Below are positions 43,129-52,849 of a stretch of 64,000 bases of DNA, piece by piece. The translations under genes were made by a program, and so were the position numbers. The stretch is from Codonopsis lanceolata. Its lineage: Eukaryota; Streptophyta; Magnoliopsida; Asterales; Campanulaceae. The DNA lies in NCBI GenBank assembly GCA_013146195.2, contig CM028382.1:8874767-8938766 (forward strand). The letters run 5' to 3'. The notes beneath the pieces were generated by a model. That model was not told where the DNA came from, did not search any database, and saw only the letters and a program-made list of their open reading frames with translations. How positions within the stretch are numbered: the stretch's first letter is position 1; each line of letters begins with the position of its first letter.

Positions 43129-43734
43129 CTATAGGCATTTTCTGTGGTTCTATGAATTAGTGGTACGAGTAGAAACTGAGCCTAAAATTGTTTTCTTGGG
43201 GGCAATTTCTTTTTTGGTGTTTGGCTTTATCAAGAGCCAGCTTTTAGATCTAACATGTCTTCTTCACATCTTCTTCTTACTGTATTCATAATATAGTCTT
43301 CTGTAAGTAAAGTTATGGTTTAAGTGATCTTCTCCATTGCGTATGACATTGAAGATAAGTTTATATAGCCAGCTTTAAGTGATCTTGAATCAATGATTTT
43401 TTGTTCAGATATTCATTTGCGAAATTTCCTTCAATGTACCTGGAGTAATTGATTTTTTCTTTTTGTCCTTGGAGGTGGTGGGGGGGGGGGAGAGGAGGGG
43501 GAGGGGAATGGGAATGGGGATAAGGTTGTTGAAAGAATTGTGTAATTGTATTTGGCCTTTTTTTTTTGCTATTTAAATGTAGTTTTTTATGGGAATTTGT
43601 GGGTCAAAACGGGTTGACCCGTTACCCGTTTCGACCCACCCATTTTAACCTATTTTATATTTGGGTCATAACGGGTTATGATCCGTTTCAACCCATTACC
43701 CGTTTCGACCCGACCCACCCAATCGCCAGCCCTA

Positions 43735-43742
43735 ATTTAGCA
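43735..43742. repeat. 8-bp target duplication, right (ATTTAGCA)
   Basis: Matches 35506-35513. Sequence to the right (TAATGTCTCATGTTTGA) continues the promoter flank seen intact, in reverse, at 14700-14721. Confidence 0.9.
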
Positions 43743-43761
43743 TAATGTCTCATGTTTGATA

Positions 43762-44013
43762 CTCTCTCCGTTCCTAAATAATCGTCATAGTTGACTCGAC
43801 GCACAATTTAAGAAAAAACAATTAACTTAATTATTTATATTGGTTTAATATGTAGTTTTCTTTAAAACACAAGTGTATGTGGCTCATAATTAAAGTAGAG
43901 TGAAAAAGTAAGGATAAATGGTAAAAGTGATGTTCTAATAAGATAAGTTTTAAACTGAACAATTATTTTGAGACAAAAAAAAAAGATGGACAATAATTTA
44001 GGGACGGAGGAAG
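43762..44013. mobile_element. Stowaway MITE (252 bp)
   Basis: Left CTCTCTCCGTTCCTAAATAA and right end read inward CTTCCTCCGTCCCTAAATTA form terminal inverted repeats. TA lies on the left (43760-43761). No coding capacity. Confidence 0.65.
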
Positions 44014-44224
44014 TCCTACCTATTAGGTATAAAATAACGCTTGTGGGAATTAGTCTAATGCAGTACCATAAAAGGACGAGTAAATCGCAACCGTGATTTT
44101 GAAAACCAAAATGTCCAATGAAAGGTAAGAATTTTTTGCTGTATATTGTAATGGAAATTAGATTAGACATGGAGAAAGTGTGAGACTAACCAAATGAGAG
44201 TAAGGAGCCTAGCAAGAAAATGAT

Positions 44225-44346
44225 TTTTTTTTCTTTTTTATTCCATAAATCTAACCAAATCCCTAAAGACCCCCAACGAGATTCGACCATGGGATCAACA
44301 GTATTGAGAGTGAGTGTTCTAACCAGTAGAATAAATACTGAATCTC
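44225..44346 (-). mobile_element. tRNA-derived SINE
   Basis: On the minus strand it has an A-box-like TATTCTACTGG, a B-box GGTCGAATCTC and an A-rich tail (T-run 44225-44239 on plus). It is flanked by an imperfect 14-17-bp duplication (AGCAAGAAAATGAT at 44211-44224; AGCAAAAATAAAATGAT at 44347-44363). Confidence 0.55.
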
Positions 44347-44363
44347 AGCAAAAATAAAATGAT

Positions 44364-45049
44364 AAAAAAACGAAAATATCTCAAAATAGAAAGAGTATCA
44401 TGAAACCAACAAAATTTATCCCCTTTACATTCAAGGAAGTGATCCCAAAATAGGTGTCCCTACAAGTACACGACATTGTATCGCATCGAGGAAGACGAGA
44501 ACCATGAGGCCGGTTCAGTGACGGGGATCTCATCGACACTTGTGGGATTCTAGACATCTTCTCTTGAAGCTTTCGTGGAATTGTACGTTACATCTCATAG
44601 CGCAAAATTCGTGTTGAGTGTTAACATGTCTCCAAAGCTATGTATTCATAGCAAGTCTTCAAAGACGTATTTATGGTGCAGACGCATTAATACTTCTTTA
44701 ATCACGATGGTCTGGATTTTATCATTTATTCCTTTTGTCATAAAATAAATGATGTTTTAGGATTTCAATACAAATGTATCCACATTTTGTCAAAATTATT
44801 TTATTAATAACTTTATAATTAAATGTTGTATTGAGAATGCTTTAATATATTGAGAATATGAAATGCTTTTCTTTTAAAAAAGAAGAAGGGTATATTAGTC
44901 TTTTTTTTGTAAACTTTGTTAATCTGTATACAAATCTCTAAAAAGTCATTTATTTGACTAAGGGAATCTAATTTTTATATTCACAAATAGACCAAATCTT
45001 AAATAAAATGATTTATGACTTATGAGTTCTTGTAAAATATGAGCATTAC
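44364..45049. other. Intergenic, no gene seen
   Basis: AT-rich sequence without a credible frame or recognisable terminus up to the duplicated block that starts near 45050. Confidence 0.4.
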
Positions 45050-45530
45050 ACATGTAATTTGTAATTGGACCATGTCGAGTTTGAACAAGCCCAAACATGA
45101 CAAGCGATCTTTGTTTGGTGGAAGCGTTTTGGCCAAAACGCATTAATTTTCTCTTTAAAAGTGTTTCAATGCAGTGTTTTAAAAACGTGGAGCGTTTTAA
45201 AAATATGCTACGTTTTCAACTAATCTGTTTATGAAAAATAGCGTTTTGAAATAATTTTCCAAACGCGTTTACAAAAATAGAACTGCGTTTTGAAAACGTT
45301 GCATTTTAAAAACGCTGCGTTTTAAAAAAGCTGCGTTTTCAAAATGCTGAACCAAACGAGCCCTGAACCTAAGTATCGTGAATTTTGATATCCTCGATTT
45401 ATATGTCGTTGTCGCCTTATACACAACCACATTAGAGAAATGAATTTAAGCTTAACTAGTTTTACATACATGCGTTGAATGCATTAAAATATAATGTTTT
45501 TATGACAAAAATCGATAAAAAATTTTAAAA
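45050..45530. repeat. Duplicated block, copy 1, with degenerate Tourist-like MITE
   Basis: Begins with TAATTGGACCATGTCGAGTT and ends with the 'taagtatcgtgaattttgatat' to 'ttgaatgcat' stretch; both are repeated at 45892-46530. Between them lies a sequence of alternating AAAACGCTGCGTTTT motifs with a worn terminus (TTTGTTTGGTGG and CCAAACGAGCCC). Confidence 0.65.
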
Positions 45531-45804
45531 ATAAATTTTTCATCCACCAGCAGTGAAGAAATGTTTTTGCACAAACAACCTTTAGAACACAATACGTGGC
45601 TAACCAAAATCTAAAAAAATAATAGTAAAATTTTAATCCGTAGACAATGTAAAATTTTCTTATATAACATTTTTTTGATGGCTAATGCAGTTTATAATAT
45701 TTTCAACAATAAAGTTGTAGGTCATTTCATAATCCAAATCAAGCTATATTCCAAGACATTTACAACGAATCTGTAAATTAATCTAGGGCTAAATAAGAGT
45801 ATAG

Positions 45805-45808
<4 letters not shown>

Positions 45809-45889
<81 letters not shown>
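45809..45889. repeat. (AT)n microsatellite
   Basis: About 80 bp of pure TA dinucleotides between the two duplicated blocks. Confidence 0.95.
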
Positions 45890-45893
<4 letters not shown>

Positions 45894-45935
45894 AATTGGA
45901 CCATGTCGAGTTTGAACAAACCCAAATATGACTAA

Positions 45936-46402
45936 GGCCTCGTTTGGTGCAACGTTTTAAAAACACAATTTTATTTTTGTAACTACGTTTGGAAAACTAT
46001 TTCAAAACGCTATTTTTCATAAACAGACTAGTTGAAAACGTAGCATATTTTTAAAACGCTACAAATTAGAGCGTTTTAAAACTCTCCACATTTTTAAAAC
46101 GCTGCGTTTTAAAACGCTGCATTGAAACACTTTTAAAGAGAAAACGCTACGTTTTTTTATCAGCGTTTTGAGCAAAACGCTGGAAAAAAAACGCTGCGTT
46201 TTCTTTTTAAAAGTATTTCAATGCAACGTTTTTAAAATGTGTAGCGTTTTTAAAATATGATGTGTTTACAACTACTCTGTTTATGAAAATAGTGTTTTGA
46301 AATAATTTTTTTTTCCAAATGTGTTTTCAAGAAAAAATTGTGTTTTGAAAATGTTTCGTTTTGAAAAAGCTGCGTTTATAAAATGATTCACGAAACGAGG
46401 CC
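45936..46402. mobile_element. Tourist-like (PIF/Harbinger) MITE, 467 bp
   Basis: Terminal repeats GGCCTCGTTTGGTGCA and, read inward from the right, GGCCTCGTTTCGTGAATC, flanked by TAA on both sides (45933-45935 and 46403-46405). The TAA duplication and GGCCTCGTTTGG terminus fit Tourist elements. The interior is largely AAAACGCTGCGTTTT-type palindromic repeats. Confidence 0.75.
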
Positions 46403-46540
46403 TAACTAAGCCTAAGTATCGTGAATTTTGATATCGATTTATATGCCGCCCTATACACAATCACATAAGACAGACGAATTTATGCTTAACTAGTTTTACA
46501 CACGTTTGTTGAATGCATGAAAATATATCTTTTTAATTAA

Positions 46541-47460
46541 ATTATATATATATATTCAAGCAAAACGAAGACAATTTTTTTTGTAATTTTTAAATATACA
46601 AAAATTATAAAACGAGTATACAATTTAATAATAAAAATTTAAAAATGTGATAAACAAAACAAACCAAAACATTACATGGAGGAAGAGACATGGATTAATC
46701 TAAATGCATTTTCTTGTTCAGAATGACTGTAACAAATGGATTTGAACAATCTTCATGATTTGTTAGATTAACAGGTGACGAGATACTTGAGCATATAATG
46801 ACGAAAATCGATAGAAATTTATATTTCATGTGTTCTGTACTAGCGTTGAAAAAATATTTATTTTTGTAAATATATATAAATAAAAAAATAAAAAAATTAC
46901 TTTAAAATTTGTATAATATTTCAAACCATTTGTTATATCCGATAAAAGAGGCATTGAAGTTAGAAAGAATTCATTTTCCGTATTGGCTAACCCATATATA
47001 TATATATATATATATTTGTGAACGAACTCTTAACATGGATTGAAAATTTTCACAAGTGAATTCTAATTTCTAAGTCTTTCTCAAACCTTGATCAATCTCA
47101 ATTCATTGCTTTTGCCTTTTGATAATTAGTTTTTTTTTCCTTCTAGTTAACTTAGTTGGTTAATTCAAAATCATGCTTTAATTTATTGTTTTGTTTTGCT
47201 AAAATAGTTAGATTTAATTGAATCAAAACTTAAGTTTATGTGGTTACCCTTGTCATTGCGCATCTATACTCCGGTATACTTGTGGGGTTAATATTAAATG
47301 CACATGTTAATATTAAATGCCTGGGTTATTATTAAAAAAGAAAGATGGAAAAAAAAAGACTTATAATAATTTGCAATGAGGCATGGAGAATATTACACCA
47401 ATGAGCACAACATATGAACTTGCTATTAGAGAATAATATATTTAGTATTTATTTTTGTTT
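46541..47460. other. AT-rich intergenic DNA, no gene seen
   Basis: Contains a short (AT) run at 46991-47016 and a repeated 'aatattaaatgc' phrase at 47289-47325. No frame or terminus could be supported. Confidence 0.4.
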
Positions 47461-48104
47461 ATTTGTAATTATTATTTAGTAGTAATTACCTTGTATATTT
47501 CTTATTCCTTCCTTGTAAAGGTTTCTTGTACCCTACTCCAAGTATAATCATAATTGTAACTCTCTCTATAAATAGGTGATTAAATCAATAGAAAAGTTAT
47601 GTCGTTAATTCATAAACTTTATTAGTTTATACACTTACTTACCAACATGCGTGATTAGAATCCGCGATGAACACTTATAGGCTTTCCATATCCCAACGTA
47701 GAGTTACGTGTGGATTTTGTGGTGGAGACCATAATTATCGATTGGAGGTGAAATTCAGTTCAATGCAGGGATAATTACGAAGGAAATTATTATTCGAATC
47801 CATATGAACTGGTGTAAGACAATCAATCTTCTTTTTCTTCACATAATAATTAGAGTGAGCCACCTTCATTTTCATCGTATTATAATGAGCCATTAATAAA
47901 GTCTCAAGAGCGGGAGGGCTGATTAAGGAATATTGTGAGTGAGGGTATTGAGATTGACATGGAGTAATTAAAAGGAGGAGGTGAGTATGGAGTCCGATGT
48001 ATATGAGCAAGTTGACTTACCTTCAATATTTTCACAAGAGCCTGGAGAAGCCACAAAGACTGACATTAAAATTGTTGTCAACTTGATTCTCTAATCTTTT
48101 TTAT

Positions 48105-48203
48105 TCGCCCTTAAGGGGGTGGCCTAGTGGTAGATATGAGCCTTCACAAAGTATGAGGTCTCAAGTTCGATCCCTCCCCATGCCCTCTTTAGAAGAAAAA
48201 AAA
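48105..48203 (+). mobile_element. Short tRNA-derived SINE (99 bp)
   Basis: A-box GTGGCCTAGTGG (48119-48130), B-box GTTCGATCC (48165-48173) and a 10-A tail. It is flanked by a perfect 12-bp duplication AATCTTTTTTAT (48093-48104 and 48204-48215). Very short for a plant SINE. A degraded relative is at 16458-16542. Confidence 0.8.
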
Positions 48204-48472
48204 AATCTTTTTTATCCTAATTTTGTGGAGTAAGGTGTGCTTTCTCTATATTTTCTTGAAGTGAAGCATGAGCCTACTCCAAGGGAGAGAACAATGGAGT
48301 TCATATAAAAAAAATGGTGAAAATTCCCTTTAGAAGAAAAAAAAAATCTTTTTTATCCTAATTTTGTGGAGTAAGGTGTGTTTTCTCTATATTTTCTTGA
48401 AGTGAAGCATGAGCCTACTCCAAGGGAGAGAACAATGGAGTTCATATAAAAAAAATGGTGAAAATTCCTAAT
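48191..48472. repeat. 141-bp tandem duplication
   Basis: The stretch from the SINE tail through 'ggtgaaaattcc' occurs twice at a spacing of 141 bp with one or two differences. The second copy starts at 48332. It includes the SINE tail, so the duplication followed the SINE insertion. Confidence 0.9.
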
Positions 48473-48720
48473 GGGATTCATGGAAGAGTTGGGTGTGCTA
48501 TTTCTCATCCCCAAAAGAATTTGATGGCCATCTATTAAAGAGCATGCCACCAAGGGAGTGTTTAGGTTAAATGGGCAAAATTTGAAATATTACGTGAGTG
48601 GAGGATTTTATGAATTAAAGATGTTTGCGTTCCTTAGAGATTCAGTGTCGCCTTAGCTGAAAAAGGGAGGGTCAAAGTCAAGTTAACCACTATAACTTAC
48701 ACTACGTATCCTTATTTTTT

Positions 48721-49160
48721 GTATTTATTTATTTTGTTTTTTGAGTTACTTGTTTGGTTCTCCCTGAGTTTGTGAGTTTAAAAGAGAGTGATTGTGTCAT
48801 CTCACTAATTTTTTTGGTACTTTTTTATGTGCTAATCCTCAATAGTTTTCTATTTTTTTTTTCATTAATTAAGCTCTGGCACGCACGACACTCTCTTTGT
48901 TTCTCCAAACTCCTTTCTTGTTCTCATATGTGAATCGCAGATGATCTCGCGCTCTGCTCTTCCCCCTACACGTACACTACGGTCACTACTCACCAGTAAT
49001 TAGCAATGTGCCAACGTCACCGACTCCATCACCATGACGCCATCCATTGCCAGTCGCCACCATCATCTCTCTCATGAGTCATGACGTAACTCTCTTTTAG
49101 GTATCTCTCTCTCTCTCTCATTCATTCAGATTTTGATATGAAAATGAAATTGAAATAGAC
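48721..49160. other. Intergenic, no gene seen
   Basis: A CT-rich stretch with many ACC/TCACC triplets (48940-49120) looks like an exon remnant but has no usable frame. A short (CT) run is at 49104-49118. Confidence 0.35.
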
Positions 49161-49944
49161 AATCAAAGGAAATAGCCATATTTTGTTTAAACTTTATAAA
49201 AAGAGTAAAACAGATTCAATAATATTACATTCACCAATTAAAAATGACGGAATAATATGTTTATAACATAACAATCCGGTAGAAATAGAATTACAAAAAT
49301 GAGTAAAAACGAGAAAAGTAGAATAAAATTACTGAAGGCTCAAAGAACTAGAACGAGACAACGAGCCAAGGTTACGAAAGTTTTGTTTGAACCGAAGACT
49401 CTCTCTCTCTCTCTTTAACAGTAAAATAAAAAAATAACATTTTATATGTGGGGAGTTAACATATAATAATTAACATATAATTATATATAACTACATATAG
49501 TTATTTACATATATAATTATATAGAAAAAACTAATCTTTTGGGTTGGTTCATATATTTTTTGGTTTGAAACCGAGATCGATTCAAAAGTTTGATTCTATA
49601 AAATTTCTAATCCGTTACCTAATTAAAGTATTGATCCAGTACAATTTTTATTGGTATGGTCCGATTCTAAAAAACTTTTCCATATCCCTAGTTTCTACTT
49701 TCTATTAGTTTGAAAAAATATATATGTTAAATTTAAACGTAAAAAATATTGCAAAAAAAGATAATAAATTAAAAATGCAGTACGGATTATCATTTATAAC
49801 AAAATACAATACACTTGATTTAGTATATTTTACAATAGAAACAAACAAAGCTCATAAATAGTTACTTATGGTAACGGTAGTCAACATTATTTCATGATTT
49901 TGAATTTTTGATCATCACTCCCTCAAAAGTCATAATTCAATTCT
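49161..49944 (-). repeat. 3' flank of sHSP copy 3, homologous to the other sHSP flanks
   Basis: 49190-49800 aligns in order with 33840-34500 and, reversed, with 1440-2050. Shared landmarks are 'aacgagacaa', 'gttggttcatat' and 'acggattatcatttataac'. The downstream parts (solo LTR, Helitron end) are absent, so only the proximal flank is shared. Confidence 0.65.
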
Positions 49945-50427
49945 CTAGTCAGAAATCTCAATAGACTTGACATCAGGCTTCTTAACCTCCTCCTTTGGCA
50001 CCGTCACGGTAAGCACACCGTTCTCCATCGCCGCCTTCACTTCATCCACCTTCGCATTCTCCGGCAATCTGAACCGCCTCAGAAACTTGCCGCTACTACG
50101 CTCCACTCTATGCCACTTCTCCTTCGAATTCTTCTCCTCCTTCTCTTTGCTCCTCTCTCCGCTAATCTGCAGAACTCTCCCTTCCTCAACCTCCACCTTT
50201 ACTTCCTCCTTCTTCAGCCCCGGAAGGTCCGCCTTAAACACGTGCGCCTCCGGCGTTTCCTTCCAATCGATCCTCGTGTTTGCGAATGCTGCTGTTTCAC
50301 TTGAGAATTCGGATCGAGGACCGGTGAGAGTGATCAAGTCCTGGAATGGATCCCATATGTCGAGGGAGAACGGATCGAAGACGTTGCTTCGCCGGCCGCC
50401 GAAGAAACTGCTTGGAATCAACGACAT
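49945..50427 (-). CDS. Class I small heat-shock protein, copy 3 (160 aa, about 18 kDa)
   Basis: Intact intronless frame. The protein starts [20 protein letters not shown] and ends KSIEISD, with the alpha-crystallin domain at about 52-145 (GVLTVTVPK at 137-145) and the IEI motif at 156-158. As in other cytosolic class I sHSPs, the N-terminal arm binds client proteins and the IEI motif links dimers into larger oligomers. It is closer to the frameshifted copy 1 than copy 2 is over the N-terminal arm (F9, R13 and D26 shared with copy 1), which suggests it is nearest the ancestral sequence. It lies in the same orientation as copy 2. TATA and heat-shock element are correctly spaced. Probably functional. 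Confidence 0.92.
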   Translation of the reverse strand: MSLIPSSFFGGRRSNVFDPFSLDIWDPFQDLITLTGPRSEFSSETAAFANTRIDWKETPEAHVFKADLPGLKKEEVKVEVEEGRVLQISGERSKEKEEKNSKEKWHRVERSSGKFLRRFRLPENAKVDEVKAAMENGVLTVTVPKEEVKKPDVKSIEISD

Positions 50428-50540
50428 TGTAGGTGAATTAGATGATCCAGAAATTGGGAAATGAGAAAGTTAGGATTGATTGCTTTGATTTGTAGACGCT
50501 ATTTGCTATGTTTCTCGTTAATGCTTAATGGAGATTGAGG

Positions 50541-50643
50541 TATTTATACGAGTTCAGGAGGGTAAAGTGGTCCATTGGTTTTATCACGTCGAGGAGTCTG
50601 GCGTTTTCTTGAGATTTCTGGACGGGTAGCGAAAATTCCCGAA
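50541..50643 (-). promoter_or_regulatory. Heat-shock promoter of sHSP copy 3
   Basis: On the minus strand: heat-shock element TTCGGGAATTTTC (50631-50643), a second weaker element near 50607-50619, and TATAAATA (50541-50548). A Copia LTR begins at 50673, only 29 bp upstream of the element. Confidence 0.8.
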
Positions 50644-50672
50644 AGGTGGGGACGAATATCTTTGGGCCATTA

Positions 50673-51158
50673 TGTAAGAACATGGATTAATATAACATAT
50701 AAATACTTAATAATATGATGATCAATATTATAATATATGGTATAAAGTATAGAACTCAACATAATATGTAGAATTCCATAATATAAGTATACCATTAAAT
50801 GATAGGCATAATGGTAATATCTTATATATCAATAGGTGTAGTCACTAAATGAAGTCTTTGATTCCTATATAAAGAACGCTTATCCATCAATGAATCTGAG
50901 TTACATTATTCTCATTCATTAAAACTCTTCCTAAATAATTGAAGAATAAAAGAGATTAAAGGGCACTCATCATTTAGAAGATCTACTCTCCCTAATTTGA
51001 AGTCTATCTTCTTACTTCATCCTCTTTTACTCAAGAACAAGAACAAGGTTAAGAACGAACATGGAATCACAAGGTAATTACACGCTCTTCTTTTTTCTTC
51101 TTCTCTTTATTCTAGTAATGAGTCGGTTCATGTTTAATGGATCGTAATTGTTCCAACA
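50673..51158 (+). repeat. 5' LTR of a truncated Copia element
   Basis: Starts TGTAAGAACATGGATTAATA and ends TTCCAACA, 486 bp, followed two bases later by TGGTATCGAG (51161-51170), a primer-binding site for initiator-Met tRNA with one base missing. The promoter flank of sHSP copy 1 (15270-15290) shows the uninterrupted sequence. A TATATAAAG is at 50864. It is divergent from the sHSP gene. Confidence 0.75.
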
Positions 51159-52186
51159 ATTGGTATCGAGTCCGCTTCATATACTAGATTGAGTTTGAAT
51201 TTCTTATAAAGTCTTGTGCTTTAATTTGTTTAAGTTTGTAATCCATGTATAATTACACTTGGTTTTGTTCTTGTACATAATACTCATTTGTCTAAGAGTA
51301 TTATGTTCATAACTTCATTCTATTTCTGAATTTTGGTTTTACTCAAAGGCTTTCAATCCTTAATGTAAGATTATCCCATTTTTTGAACATAGCCACCATC
51401 CTTGGATGCGTTGTGAGTTTGTTCATATGCATAGCCACGCATTTTTTTAAATGTGTTGTGAGTATGCGGATCTACTTACTTTGGTTGAAAAAAAATAAAA
51501 ATAAAAATAAAAATTGAGTCACCATTAAATTAAGAACTTCATTCAATTTGCAATAATGGTAAGATCAAGTTTTAAGAGACACAATGGTTCATACAAGATT
51601 ACCCCATTTTACATAGCTAACATCATGTGTTTGGAGTGTGTAAATCTAGGTCTACTTGTTTGAATCATGTTAATTAAAGTGCAAACTTGTCCCATTTACA
51701 TAGCCAATAATTATAATGCATTAAAATGGACATTTGGTTGAAAGATCGTAATCAAAAGGCTTCATCAAATTATCAAAAGGCAATGGTCCAACCATGGTGA
51801 CTTTTAATTGAATATAAGTTGGTTAAAAGGCTTCGGTAAACCAAAATTCGAAATAAATTGGTGACTTTTCGTTGCCCAAAATTGGTGACTTTTGAGTATA
51901 ATTGGTGACTTTTCGTGTGGTGACTTTTGAGTATAATTGGTGACTTTTCGTTGCCCAAAATTTTGATAATCTATTAATAAATTATAATGTGCGGACACCG
52001 ATCGCTTCGTGGTTCTTGGAGTTATTAAACTTTAAGAATGGACTGAGTAGAACAAAAGGATATTATCTTTATTAATAAATTCCTTATTCTTTACTTTTAA
52101 ATTTTCAAGTACCTTAAAGTCTTAAGTGCCCTAAAGTATGATTAATTATATGCTTAAACAAATTTATTCATTGTTTAAATAATATT
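51159..52186 (+). mobile_element. Copia leader, truncated at the second gap
   Basis: No gag frame. The leader contains repeated 'catagcca' phrases (51390-51720) and a short tandem repeat of GGTGACTTTTCGTTGCCCAA and GGTGACTTTTGAGTATAATT at 51865-51962. The coding interior and 3' LTR are either lost or in the gap. Confidence 0.55.
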
Positions 52187-52286
52187 NNNNNNNNNNNNNN
52201 NNNNNNNNNNNNNNNNNNNNNNNNNNNNNNNNNNNNNNNNNNNNNNNNNNNNNNNNNNNNNNNNNNNNNNNNNNNNNNNNNNNNNN
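52187..52286. other. Assembly gap (100 N)
   Basis: Exactly 100 N between the Copia leader and unrelated AT-rich sequence; probably hides the rest of the Copia element. Confidence 0.95.
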
Positions 52287-52603
52287 TCTATTAAATTGCA
52301 GAAACAGAGCTGACTTTTTATAGTAATTTAATATGTTTACTTTCTTAGGATTTGAATAACTATTCGTAACATAGATTCTATGCATTTTATCATTGGATAA
52401 TTTTTTTTTATATGTTTACTTTCTCTAGATTTGAAAAACTAAAAGTTAGCTCTCTTGCCCTTAATTAATGAAAAATAATCATTTAGCAACAAATGTAATA
52501 TACTTGTGTTTTAATCAAGTGAACACGCGCAACGCACGTACATTTTACTAGTATTCTTAAAAGTAAATTGCAGCAAGCCCTTATGTGGTTAGTGACGGGG
52601 TTA

Positions 52604-52829
52604 TGGGTGACAATTCGTACTATCGTATCGTGTTCGTGCCTCTTTATCGTGTTTTCATGTTATCTATCTTATTTAATCATAAATATAACAATAAATATTA
52701 TTTTGAATATATTAACAATTTAAATGTCGTGTTTAGGTGTTATATCGTGTCATTTGTCTCACAATGTGTGTTTTTATAATCGTATCGTCTTTGCCGTACT
52801 ATCGTGTCGTGTCACTCATTGCCACCCCA
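52604..52829. mobile_element. hAT-type MITE candidate
   Basis: The left end ATGGGTGACAATTCGTACTA and the right end read inward GGGGTGGCAATGAGTGACAC are similar and of hAT style, with the interior full of ATCGTGTCGTG-type motifs. No clean 8-bp duplication was seen. Confidence 0.4.
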
Positions 52830-52849
52830 TGTCTGACTGTCTGAGGTGC

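Larger units (their letters stand above)
35514..43734 (+). mobile_element. 8.2-kb hAT element carrying host gene fragments (Pack-type)
   Basis: Left terminus TAGGGGTGGCAATCCTGACC; right terminus read inward TAGGGCTGGCGATTGGGTGG. These are typical hAT inverted repeats, and the flanking 8-bp duplication ATTTAGCA is perfect. Subterminal regions on both sides are rich in 'gacccg/cgggt' motifs. The interior contains a decayed hAT transposase and, in the same orientation, pieces of several unrelated plant genes, some with intron borders. A paralogous empty site at 14722-14729 confirms the borders. Confidence 0.9.
47470..48720 (+). mobile_element. Gypsy-type (Athila-like) retrotransposon remnant
   Basis: 47470-47640 is LTR-like, with a TATAAATAGG promoter at 47567. 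47705-47990 reads in fragments as a gag zinc-knuckle region (CGFCGGDHNY, then SEPPSFSSYYNEP across stops). 48540-48660 reads VFRLNGQNLKYYVSGGFYEL, like the extreme C-terminus of Athila-type pol. The catalytic domains between them are missing and a SINE has inserted. Strongly decayed. Confidence 0.45.

Noticed and set aside
45722..45925. A membrane-like small protein with alternating Ile and Tyr.
   Set aside because: It is the translation of the (AT)n microsatellite.
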